NCBI GenBank assembly: GCA_016462375.1
Contig: JAEMTJ010000044.1
Span: 1 to 7,934 of the forward strand
Origin: Rhodoluna sp.
GTDB lineage: Bacteria > Actinomycetota > Actinomycetes > Actinomycetales > Microbacteriaceae
Direction of reading: 5' to 3'
DNA: 7,934 bases
The notes under the pieces were generated by a model. That model was not told the origin of the DNA and did no database searches. It was given only the letters and a program-made list of their open reading frames with translations. The stretch's first letter is position 1; the number at the start of each line of letters is the position of its first letter. Of the stretch, positions 1-6,482 are shown piece by piece. A program made the position numbers and the translations under genes.

Positions 1-1001
1 GTACAGATATTAGAAGTTGCTCGCTCACGTCTAATGTGTTGCTCACGTGTTTGCAGAGTCAATCTGTATGCAGGTGAGCCATCGGTGGTTACCGAGACAC
101 CGACAAGACGACCCGGCATCGATCGCTCTAGGTCTTCACGAACAGCTAGATAACCGGCGTGTGGACCACCAAAGCCCATTGGGACACCAAAGCGCTGAGT
201 AGTTCCAACAACTACATCCGCACCCATTTCACCTGGAGGGGTGATCAGAGTAAGGGCCAGTAAATCAGCTGCTGCGATAGCAACCGCATTCTTTGAATGA
301 GCAAAAGCAAATAACTTAGTTAGATCATGGATAGCACCTGATGCGCCAGGATACTGAGCAAAGACACCAAAGAAATCTCCAGCTAGCAATTCTGGGTTTG
401 TTGATGCTTCCGCTAAATCAAAGTATTTAACTTGAATACCCAAAGGTTCTGCTCTGTGATCTAACAGTGCTCTTGTTTGAGGAAAAATATCTGAGGATGA
501 GTAATACACATTTGCTTCAACTGATGATGTTCTTCTGGCTATTAGCATTGCTTCAACTGCAGCTGTGCTCTCATCGAGCATCGATGCGTTAGCAGTTTTC
601 ATGCCGGTTAGGTCGGTGACCATGGTCTGGAAGTTGATCAGCGCTTCTAAGCGACCTTGAGATATCTCAGGCTGGTATGGGGTGTATGCGGTGTACCAAG
701 AAGGGTTCTCTAAAACGTTTCTCTTGATAACTGTTGGTGTATGGGTGTTGTAATAACCCTGACCAATTAGGGAGGTTGTAATTCTGTTCTTTGAAGCGAT
801 CTTTCTTAGTTCAGCTATGGCATCAGCTTCACTGATTGATTCTGGAAGTTTAGAGTCACCTTTGAACTTGATGGCATCGGGTAAAGCTGCATCTAGAAGT
901 TCTTGAAGAGATTGATAGCCAAGAGCCATCAGCATATCTTTCTGGTCTGATTCGTTTGGACCAATGTGGCGATACTTGAAATCTTCGTGAGCTAGAACCA
1001 T
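1..1001 (-). CDS. gcvP: Glycine dehydrogenase (decarboxylating), P protein of the glycine cleavage system, N-terminal third (partial)
   Basis: PLP enzyme that decarboxylates glycine and transfers the aminomethyl group to the lipoyl arm of GcvH, in the cytoplasm. The translation opens MVLAHEDFKYRHIGPNESD, and RHIGP is the usual N-terminal signature. Further family blocks are GQGYYNTHTP, WYTAYTPYQPEISQGRLEA, NASMLDESTAAVEAM, GADVVVGTTQRFGVPMGFGG and LQTREQHIRRERATSNIC at the cut. About 333 residues are present of a family length near 950; the PLP-binding lysine lies in the missing part. The ATG is 6 nt after the gcvH stop, with a GAGG-like motif inside the end of gcvH, so it is the third gene of gcvT-gcvH-gcvP. 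No frameshift is visible in the portion read. Identification is secure. Confidence 0.97.
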   Translation of the reverse strand, partial: MVLAHEDFKYRHIGPNESDQKDMLMALGYQSLQELLDAALPDAIKFKGDSKLPESISEADAIAELRKIASKNRITTSLIGQGYYNTHTPTVIKRNVLENPSWYTAYTPYQPEISQGRLEALINFQTMVTDLTGMKTANASMLDESTAAVEAMLIARRTSSVEANVYYSSSDIFPQTRALLDHRAEPLGIQVKYFDLAEASTNPELLAGDFFGVFAQYPGASGAIHDLTKLFAFAHSKNAVAIAAADLLALTLITPPGEMGADVVVGTTQRFGVPMGFGGPHAGYLAVREDLERSMPGRLVGVSVTTDGSPAYRLTLQTREQHIRRERATSNIC

Positions 1002-1007
1002 TTAGTT

Positions 1008-1382
1008 TTATGCCTCGCCAGTCAGAGCGTTGTATTCGGCCACGGTAAGCAGTTCTGGCAGGTTAGTAAATCTAACTTTGATTAGCCAGCCAGCACCGAA
1101 AGGATCTGAGTTGACGGTTTCAGGAGCAGAGACAACTGCAGCGTTAGCCTCAACTACTTCACCATCGAGGGGAGCGTAGAGCTCACCAACTGATTTAGTG
1201 GATTCGATCTCACCACAGATCTTCATGTATGTGGTTGAGGTTCCAGCCTTAGGCAAATCAACAAACACTACGTCACCGAGCTTTTCAGCAGCGTATGCAG
1301 TGATACCAATGGTGGCCACATCGCCTTCGATTAGCACCCACTCGTGTTCCTTGGTGTATTTCAAGTTCTCTGGATTGCTCAT
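1008..1382 (-). CDS. gcvH: Glycine cleavage system H protein (lipoyl carrier)
   Basis: Small carrier protein of 124 aa, normal for the family. It shuttles the aminomethyl intermediate from the P to the T protein on a lipoyl-lysine. The fold signatures are YTKEHEWV near residues 9-16, GITAYAAEKLGDVVFVDLP at about 26-44, and the lipoylation site in GEIESTKSVGELYAP, where Lys63 is the modified residue. The segment VNSDPFGAGWLIKV (about 90-103) is the usual C-terminal signature. An AGGA motif overlapping the gcvT stop, 7 nt before the ATG, is a good ribosome binding site. The 9-nt gap after gcvT and 6-nt gap before gcvP indicate one transcript. Lipoylation must come from enzymes encoded elsewhere. 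Confidence 0.98.
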   Translation of the reverse strand: MSNPENLKYTKEHEWVLIEGDVATIGITAYAAEKLGDVVFVDLPKAGTSTTYMKICGEIESTKSVGELYAPLDGEVVEANAAVVSAPETVNSDPFGAGWLIKVRFTNLPELLTVAEYNALTGEA

Positions 1383-1391
1383 TTTCTTTTC

Positions 1392-2483
1392 CTAACTCGC
1401 TCTCTTATAAAAAGGTAGTTTGACAACTTTCATTTCAAGTCTGGTGCCACGAATATCAACACTAACTAAAGAACCCACTGCTGAATGTTCTGGTGAAACA
1501 TATGCCATCGCCACTGGATAACCCAGGGTCGGGGATAGAGCTCCAGAAGTTATTTTCCCAATGCTTTCAGTAGCTTCAGCAGTTGCGTAGATGAGGTAAT
1601 CAGCTCTAGCAGCTCTTTTACCTTCACCGACAAGTCCTACCAAAATCTTGGTAACCGGTTTCTCTGATATTGCTTTTAGAGCATCTTTACCAACAAAGTC
1701 TTTGTCTCTATCAAGCTTCACTGCCCTACCCAAATTGGCTTCATAGGGATTGGTTTCTAGATCGAGTTCATGGCCGTACAGAGGCATACCTGCTTCTAAC
1801 CTCAAAGTATCTCTTGACGCCAATCCACAGGGTTGAGCACCGGCCTTGATGAGCGCATTGAAGACTTCAACTGCACTTTCAGCTCTGAAGAGAACTTCAA
1901 AACCCTCTTCACCGGTATAGCCAGTTCGGCACAGGTAGCTTTCAACTCCTGAAACTTTGCCATTACCAATGGAGTAGTAAGGAAGTTCTGACAAGTCTGA
2001 ATCTGTGAGTGTCTGCAAAATAGCAGTCGCTTTTGGGCCTTGAATTGCTAGCAGGGCGAACTCGTCACTGCTGTCGAAGATGTCAGTAAAGCCAAACGTT
2101 GCTACACGTTCTTTGAGCGCATCTACCACTGCACTTCTATTACCAGCGTTGGCAATAATCAAAAATGAGTCGTATTCAAGACGATAGACAATCAAGTCAT
2201 CGATTATGTTTCCATGCACGTCGACGATCATCGAGTACTTAGCTTTACCGTCTGGGATAGCTGAGGCGAGACCTACCAGTGCGTAATCTAAAAAGGCCGG
2301 TGAGGTGGCTCCTCGGACAAAAATTTCTGCCATATGGCTGATATCGAATAAGCCAGCAGATTCTCTAACTGCTTGGTGTTCAGCCAGGTCGCTGGTGTAT
2401 CGAACCGGCATATCCCAACCACCAAAATCGGTAAAGCTAGCCCCTAGGCGGTCATGTTCGGCGTTTAATGGGGTTTGGGGCAT
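1392..2483 (-). CDS. gcvT: Aminomethyltransferase, T protein of the glycine cleavage system
   Basis: Transfers the methylene unit from aminomethyl-lipoyl-GcvH to tetrahydrofolate, giving 5,10-methylene-THF and ammonia. The 363-aa length is typical. Visible family blocks are FGGWDMPVRY at about 20-29, GLFDISHMAE (44-53), GNIIDDLIVYR (91-101, containing the conserved aspartates 95-96), NAGNR, RTGYTGEEGFE (186-196), SRDTLRLEAGMPLYG (223-237) and the C-terminal barrel motif KITSGALSPTLGYPVAMAYV (310-329). The usual tryptophan before the VK.D..DF.GK motif is arginine here (GRAVKLDRDKDFVGK). It is the first gene of gcvTHP. No Shine-Dalgarno precedes the ATG, while a TAAATT box sits 6 nt upstream, so a leaderless mRNA is likely. 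No glycine riboswitch is recognisable in the 120-nt gap upstream. Confidence 0.98.
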   Translation of the reverse strand: MPQTPLNAEHDRLGASFTDFGGWDMPVRYTSDLAEHQAVRESAGLFDISHMAEIFVRGATSPAFLDYALVGLASAIPDGKAKYSMIVDVHGNIIDDLIVYRLEYDSFLIIANAGNRSAVVDALKERVATFGFTDIFDSSDEFALLAIQGPKATAILQTLTDSDLSELPYYSIGNGKVSGVESYLCRTGYTGEEGFEVLFRAESAVEVFNALIKAGAQPCGLASRDTLRLEAGMPLYGHELDLETNPYEANLGRAVKLDRDKDFVGKDALKAISEKPVTKILVGLVGEGKRAARADYLIYATAEATESIGKITSGALSPTLGYPVAMAYVSPEHSAVGSLVSVDIRGTRLEMKVVKLPFYKRAS

Positions 2484-2489
2484 ATAGAT

Positions 2490-2495
2490 AATTTA
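2490..2495 (-). promoter_or_regulatory. Probable -10 box of a leaderless promoter for gcvTHP
   Basis: On the minus strand TAAATT fits the actinobacterial TANNNT -10 pattern and ends exactly 6 nt before the gcvT ATG, which places the transcription start on or next to the start codon. No Shine-Dalgarno lies between them. The hexamer 17 nt further upstream (AAGAAA, 2513-2518) is a poor -35. The same -10/6-nt/start geometry occurs twice in the divergent promoter near 7660, which strengthens the call. It remains a prediction from sequence. Confidence 0.5.
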
Positions 2496-2556
2496 CGCCC
2501 TTTTTAGAGCACTTTCTTACCCCACGCCGATTCGGAACAAAAGGAGTTAAAAGATG

Positions 2557-2586
2557 AGGGAGGCGTGCCTTCCGACACGCCTCCCT
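2557..2586 (-). terminator. Hairpin terminator downstream of the 118-aa membrane protein gene
   Basis: A perfect 11-bp GC-rich inverted repeat (arms 2557-2567 and 2576-2586) with an 8-nt loop lies 17 nt after the stop codon at 2604. In minus-strand RNA it is followed by CAUCUUUUAACUCCUUUUG, an imperfect U-rich tract, so termination may be less sharp than at a canonical site. It separates this gene from gcvT, whose predicted promoter lies downstream at 2490-2495. The loop can also pair with downstream bases (see findings). Confidence 0.7.
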
Positions 2587-2603
2587 GATGTTTAGTAAAA
2601 CTT

Positions 2604-2960
2604 TTACTTTGCTGCGTTTATCTTTTTTTGCTGGTTCCAGCCAATGAACCCAAGTACGATGCTAGGGATCAAGAAAATTGCATAGAGAATGAACATCAGT
2701 GCAGCAGCTGAATACAGAATGGCTGCTGTTAGCTGGAGTCCGGCTGATCTATTGAAGAATCCAATCAAGCCTAGAATGATTCCCACGAATAAAATGAAAA
2801 TAGAAGGCGCGACTAGTAAAGTTGCGATGCCTGTTCCTATAGCTTCTGCATCAGAAGTCGAAGAAGCGTTTGCAGATGTGAAATAGCTGATTGCATAAAT
2901 TGCATACGCGATGCCGAGGAGAATAGAAATTGCTGTTAGCTTGCTACGGTTTTCAAACAT
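2604..2960 (-). CDS. Small hydrophobic membrane protein of unknown function (118 aa)
   Basis: I do not recognise a characterised function. The product is very hydrophobic, with likely membrane segments at about residues 8-28, 44-69 and 76-97, and a possible fourth to about 108, followed by a basic tail (NQQKKINAAK). A short polar loop, about residues 29-41 and rich in Ser, Thr and Ala, separates the first two. There is no signal peptidase site, enzyme motif or cysteine. From memory the pattern, a basic N terminus then GIAYAIYAISYF and later LIPSIVLGFIGW, resembles uncharacterised small membrane proteins frequent in Firmicutes; this needs a search. A strong AAAGGAG motif 7 nt before the ATG supports the start. 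It is flanked by 146 nt upstream and a hairpin terminator downstream, so it is probably monocistronic or the tail of read-through from aguA. No convincing -10/-35 pair was found. Confidence 0.85.
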   Translation of the reverse strand: MFENRSKLTAISILLGIAYAIYAISYFTSANASSTSDAEAIGTGIATLLVAPSIFILFVGIILGLIGFFNRSAGLQLTAAILYSAAALMFILYAIFLIPSIVLGFIGWNQQKKINAAK

Positions 2961-2967
2961 TTTAACG

Positions 2968-2974
2968 CTCCTTT
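2968..2974 (-). promoter_or_regulatory. Strong Shine-Dalgarno of the 118-aa membrane protein gene
   Basis: AAAGGAG on the minus strand with a 7-nt spacer to the ATG is the best Shine-Dalgarno match in the window. It fixes the start at 2960 and shows that this gene has a 5' leader, unlike gcvT, the DMT gene and msrA. Confidence 0.8.
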
Positions 2975-3106
2975 AAATAGTGTGAGGGATTTCCGAAGTC
3001 ACCAAATGATGGCTTAAGCAATAAAGTTATCTTAAGTTCCCATCTGGGTTTGGATATTGTCTTATCAATACATAACAAAACGATAAAGAAAGGAAAGCTA
3101 CAAGGG

Positions 3107-4096
3107 CTAAACAGCCGGTTGTTGCTGTGTAATGCAGTGAATTCCGCCGCCTCGGTCGAAGATTGGGCGGGCATCGATAAGCCTTATTTCACGTCCTGGA
3201 TAAACCTCTTGGAGGATTCCTTTAGCACTGTCGTCGTTTGGATCATCAAAAGCACAGAGCAAGACAGCATCGTTGAGGATGCAGTGGTTGATGTATGAGT
3301 AGTCGACAAAGCCATGGCTATCTTTGAGAACCTTAGGGGCGGGAACCCTTACAATCCTGCATTCCGTCTGCTCTTCAAGCCTTGAGATTACTTCATGAGT
3401 CACGGAAGTGTCAGGGTGAGAGTCATCTACTTGGTCGTGAACTAGGAGAGTCTCCTCATCTGCAAAGCAAGCAACGATATCGATGTGACCTTTAGTTCCG
3501 TAAGTCTCATAGTCTCTGGTCAGCCCACGTCTAATCCAGATGACTTTGTCTGTTCCAAGCTTCGAGTTCAGTTCTGTTTCAACTTCCAACCTTGTCCAGT
3601 CAGGGTTTCTTTCACTACCTAGTTGCACTGTTTCGGTTGCCAGCAGTAAGCCATTGCCGTTGGTATGGATTCCGCCACCCTCGTTTACCAAATCACTGTT
3701 GATGAGCTTTGCTCCAACATGGTTAGCCATGAAGGTTGCGACCTTGGCATCGTTTTCAACATCAAAGCCGGCACTTTCTGCAGAACCCCAGCCATTGAAA
3801 ATCCAGTTCACCGCAGCCAGAGCTTCTCCATCAGAAACAAATGTTGCACCGAAGTCTCTGATCCAGGCGTCATCAAGAGGGCAGACAAGTAACTCGATGC
3901 TGCCCGAGAGATACTTTTTGGCTAGAACAACATCCTTTGGATCGACCAGAACTGTTACCGGTTCATACTCAGCTGCAGTGTTCGCGACCTCACTCCAGGC
4001 AAGATAAGCATCTTCGGATTGAGTGTAATCGGCGGCAGGAAAAGCTAACCAAGTTCTATCGTGTTTTGCCCATTCTGGAGGCATCAACAGATTCAT
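3107..4096 (-). CDS. aguA: Agmatine deiminase (peptidyl-arginine deiminase/AguA family)
   Basis: Hydrolyses agmatine to N-carbamoylputrescine and ammonia; cytoplasmic, of the guanidine-modifying superfamily. The 329 aa are a little short for the family but complete. Motifs are MPPEWAKHDRTWLAFP at 5-20, DDAWIRDFGATFV at 75-87 (Asp81 in the substrate site), NEGGGIHTNGNG (138-149), TKGHIDIVACF (201-211, with catalytic-type His204 and Asp206) and GGGIHCITQQQPA (316-328), where Cys321 is the expected nucleophile. All key residues are present, so it should be active. The ATG overlaps the aguB stop as ATGA, and GGAG lies 7 nt upstream, indicating translational coupling. It is the last gene of the five-gene operon. 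Membership of the family is firm; agmatine as substrate is strongly supported by the adjacent aguB. Confidence 0.93.
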   Translation of the reverse strand: MNLLMPPEWAKHDRTWLAFPAADYTQSEDAYLAWSEVANTAAEYEPVTVLVDPKDVVLAKKYLSGSIELLVCPLDDAWIRDFGATFVSDGEALAAVNWIFNGWGSAESAGFDVENDAKVATFMANHVGAKLINSDLVNEGGGIHTNGNGLLLATETVQLGSERNPDWTRLEVETELNSKLGTDKVIWIRRGLTRDYETYGTKGHIDIVACFADEETLLVHDQVDDSHPDTSVTHEVISRLEEQTECRIVRVPAPKVLKDSHGFVDYSYINHCILNDAVLLCAFDDPNDDSAKGILQEVYPGREIRLIDARPIFDRGGGIHCITQQQPAV

Positions 4097-5094
4097 TGTT
4101 GTACTCCAGCAATTCCACCATCAACACCATTACCGTCTTCAGCTCTCAGGTTTACAACTGGTTTAGTAAGCGCTTCGTATGTGTCGGGTCTGCGGGTAGC
4201 TAGAAAAGGAAAGAGATCTAGCCAGTCTCTTCTTTGGTCTAGATCTAAATCTGCAATCAAGACTTCGTCTTGGTTTCTGCTGGCTTGAACTAAAACTCGA
4301 CCGTAGGGGTCAGAGATAAAAGATGTTCCATAGAAATTTAATGCACCTTCATTGCCCCAACGGTTGGGAACAACCATAAAAGTTCCATTGGCAATGCCAT
4401 TACCGACTATGACCTGTTGCCAAAGCGGCGCGGTATCAAAATCTGGATGATCAGGTTCTGAACCAATGGCGGTTGGATAAACCAGAACCTCTGCATTGGC
4501 TAGTGAATATGCTCTAGCAACTTCAGGAAACCATTCATCCCAACAGGTTGGTAAGCCAAAATTTCCAACTGTGTCATCAGCAAAAGCAAACTCATAAACC
4601 GGGTAGCCATCTGGTTCATTTGGACCTTGGGCAAAGAACTTGTCTTCATAATAGCCGGCTGTTACGGGGATGTGGAGCTTCGGAGTGTATGAAACTAGTT
4701 CACCTTGAGGGTTGATAACTATGGCAACATTTAGTCCTCTACCATCGGCTAACTCAGTGTCGTGATAGAGCGAAGCATGAACATAGATGCCGAATTCTTG
4801 GGCTGCTTCAGTTGCAAATTTCAGTGTCGGGCCAGATTCTAGATCTTCAGCAATTGCTGCAGGTCTGCCAATTGGAAGTGCATCCGCCGGATATCGACTC
4901 AGGGTAAGTTCCGGTAGGCAAACAATCTCTGCTCCGTTATCAGCTGCTATTTTGATGCCGTTTCTAAGATTGGCTAGATGTGTTGCTTGGTTCTTCTCCC
5001 AGTGCATCTGGATGACCGCTACCTTGATAGGCCTTCTGGACGATTCCTTTACCCTTGCAAGCGAAGGAAGAGCTTTAGCAACCGTCACCTTCAT
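4093..5094 (-). CDS. aguB: N-carbamoylputrescine amidase-like carbon-nitrogen hydrolase
   Basis: Nitrilase-superfamily amidase, probably converting N-carbamoylputrescine to putrescine, CO2 and ammonia. The catalytic triad is visible: Glu62 in CLPELTLSRY, Lys139 in YTPKLHIP and Cys184 in LPTCWDEWFPE. Blocks typical of AguB are GYYEDKFF (147-154), VLVYPTAIGSEP (203-214), NRWGNEGALNFYGTSFI (244-260) and a RRPDTY tail (301-306). The 333 aa include about 22 extra N-terminal residues before IKVAVIQM, where the family normally begins. No start codon lies closer than GTG at codon 3, so the extension appears real. The ATG follows the decarboxylase TAA directly, with only a weak GGA upstream, suggesting translation by coupling. 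Pairing with aguA supports the substrate; another carbamoyl or amide substrate is possible but less likely. Confidence 0.9.
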   Translation of the reverse strand: MKVTVAKALPSLARVKESSRRPIKVAVIQMHWEKNQATHLANLRNGIKIAADNGAEIVCLPELTLSRYPADALPIGRPAAIAEDLESGPTLKFATEAAQEFGIYVHASLYHDTELADGRGLNVAIVINPQGELVSYTPKLHIPVTAGYYEDKFFAQGPNEPDGYPVYEFAFADDTVGNFGLPTCWDEWFPEVARAYSLANAEVLVYPTAIGSEPDHPDFDTAPLWQQVIVGNGIANGTFMVVPNRWGNEGALNFYGTSFISDPYGRVLVQASRNQDEVLIADLDLDQRRDWLDLFPFLATRRPDTYEALTKPVVNLRAEDGNGVDGGIAGVQQ

Positions 5095-6480
5095 TTACTT
5101 GTTATCCATCGAGTCAATGATCTGGGTAAGTAATTTAACGTCAGTTCTAGGATTCACAATGGCAAAGCGAGCGTTTGGTTTACCTTGGTGTGAGCTAGGG
5201 GTAACAAAACCTAGACCCTCCATAAGGATTCTTTGCGACCACGCTTCGTAATCGCTTAACTTCCAGCCCTGCTTTTCAAAGACAACTATTGAAAGTTCTG
5301 GCTCTCTAACGAGAGTTAGTTCAGGGCGTTTACGAATTACAGCTGCGATCTTCTGAGCAACAGCGTTGTTCTCGGCAATTGCATTTCTATAGGCCGCAAC
5401 ACCGTAGGTAGCAATTGAGAACCAAAGTGGTAAACCTCTCGCTCTTCTGGTGAGGTTGTATGCGTAATCGGAGGGGTTGAACTCACCACCATCGGTTAGG
5501 GTATCTAAATATTCACCGTGCTGGGTGTGTGCATCAGATGCTAACTTAGGGTTTCGATAAACCAGGGCACAGCAGTCAAAAGGGGTGAATAGCCATTTGT
5601 GCGGGTCAACAATAAATGAGTCCGCATACTTTGAGCCTTTGAATAGCTGCTTAACCTTTGGATCAAGGATGCCTGCTAAACCATATGCTCCATCGATGTG
5701 ATACCAAACTCCAAGTTCTTTAGCAGCAAGACCAACTTCATCCAAACGGTCAACGATGCCAAAGTTAGTAGTTCCTGCGGTTGCCACGACAGCGAATAAT
5801 CCTTTGCCAGCTTTCTTGGCTGCTTTTAGCACTGCTTTGCCCCGAAGTCTCCCTTCTTCATCTACTTGCGCAGGTATGACATCGATGTCCATTACCCGAG
5901 CGGCGGCTTTTAGTGAAGAGTGCGACTCTGTTGAAGCAATGATGCACCAGCGTTTTGGAATCTTCTTGCCTGCACTTTTTCGCTCTTGAATTGCAGAGTG
6001 ACGAGCGGTAACAAGTGCAGAAAGGTTTCCTAAAGATCCACCTTGAACAAAGACACCACCTGAGGTTTTTGGTAAACCGACTTCTTTGGCTAACCAGGCG
6101 AGTACTTCATTCTCTGCAAATACAGCTCCCGAGCCTTCCAGCCAAGAACCACCGTAAACAGAGGTTGCTGAAACAACAAGGTCAAATAAAGTTGCTGCCT
6201 CTGTTGGCGCAGTTGGAATAAAAGAAAGATAGCCAGGGTGGTCAGTTGAAATACATGCCGGCGCTAAAACTTCTTCGAAGACTTTAAGTGCTTTTGTTCC
6301 GCCGAGCCCTTTTTCTGAAATAGTTCCGCTGGCATGAGCTTTTAGGTATTTGAGAGTTTGTGGTCCATCTAGGGGAGCGGGATCTAGTTCCATGCGCTCA
6401 CGCGCATAGTTGAGGACTTGATCGCGCAGGGTTTTAGTAGCTGGCGTTGAACTGTGCATCTTTGCAGCAGAATTTGGCAT
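5095..6480 (-). CDS. Group II pyridoxal-5'-phosphate-dependent amino acid decarboxylase (AADC-type); substrate possibly arginine
   Basis: PLP enzyme of 461 aa of the aromatic amino acid/glutamate/diaminobutyrate decarboxylase family (fold type I). Numbered from the chosen start, the sequence shows HPGYLSFIPTAPTEAATLFD at 81-100, GGVFVQGGSLGNLSAL (141-156, phosphate binding), the cofactor-stacking His187 in STESHSSLK, the PLP-nitrogen Asp263 in HIDGAYG, and Schiff-base Lys295 in VDPHKWLF. The chosen ATG has AAAGG 6 nt upstream and lies 2 nt after the preceding stop. A longer reading from 6531 would overlap the 78-aa gene by 49 nt and adds residues with no family match. The TAA abuts the aguB ATG. 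Position directly before aguB and aguA suggests it makes agmatine from arginine, although characterised arginine decarboxylases belong to other families. Tyrosine, tryptophan, glutamate or 2,4-diaminobutyrate cannot be excluded from sequence. Confidence 0.88.
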   Translation of the reverse strand: MPNSAAKMHSSTPATKTLRDQVLNYARERMELDPAPLDGPQTLKYLKAHASGTISEKGLGGTKALKVFEEVLAPACISTDHPGYLSFIPTAPTEAATLFDLVVSATSVYGGSWLEGSGAVFAENEVLAWLAKEVGLPKTSGGVFVQGGSLGNLSALVTARHSAIQERKSAGKKIPKRWCIIASTESHSSLKAAARVMDIDVIPAQVDEEGRLRGKAVLKAAKKAGKGLFAVVATAGTTNFGIVDRLDEVGLAAKELGVWYHIDGAYGLAGILDPKVKQLFKGSKYADSFIVDPHKWLFTPFDCCALVYRNPKLASDAHTQHGEYLDTLTDGGEFNPSDYAYNLTRRARGLPLWFSIATYGVAAYRNAIAENNAVAQKIAAVIRKRPELTLVREPELSIVVFEKQGWKLSDYEAWSQRILMEGLGFVTPSSHQGKPNARFAIVNPRTDVKLLTQIIDSMDNK

Positions 6481-6482
6481 TG

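Noticed and set aside
2484..2603. Glycine riboswitch upstream of gcvT
   Set aside because: No aptamer-like conserved blocks, and most of the short gap is taken by the terminator hairpin and the predicted promoter.
3105..3116. Terminator at the end of the agu operon (GGCT/AGCC hairpin at the aguA stop)
   Set aside because: Only a 4-bp stem with a 4-nt loop overlapping the stop codon; the T-rich stretch comes too late to make a convincing terminator.
2962..3298. Short open frames on both strands over the 3' end of aguA and the following gap
   Set aside because: They overlap the conserved GGGIHC region of aguA and show no family features or translation signals.
3540..4007. Plus-strand open frame of 155 codons opposite aguA
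   Set aside because: The opposite strand encodes a clear agmatine deiminase with all catalytic residues; the plus-strand product is Ser/Pro-rich, lacks recognisable motifs and has no ribosome binding site.
4787..5251. Plus-strand open frame of 154 codons opposite aguB and the decarboxylase
   Set aside because: It spans the junction of two well-supported minus-strand genes and resembles a shadow frame.
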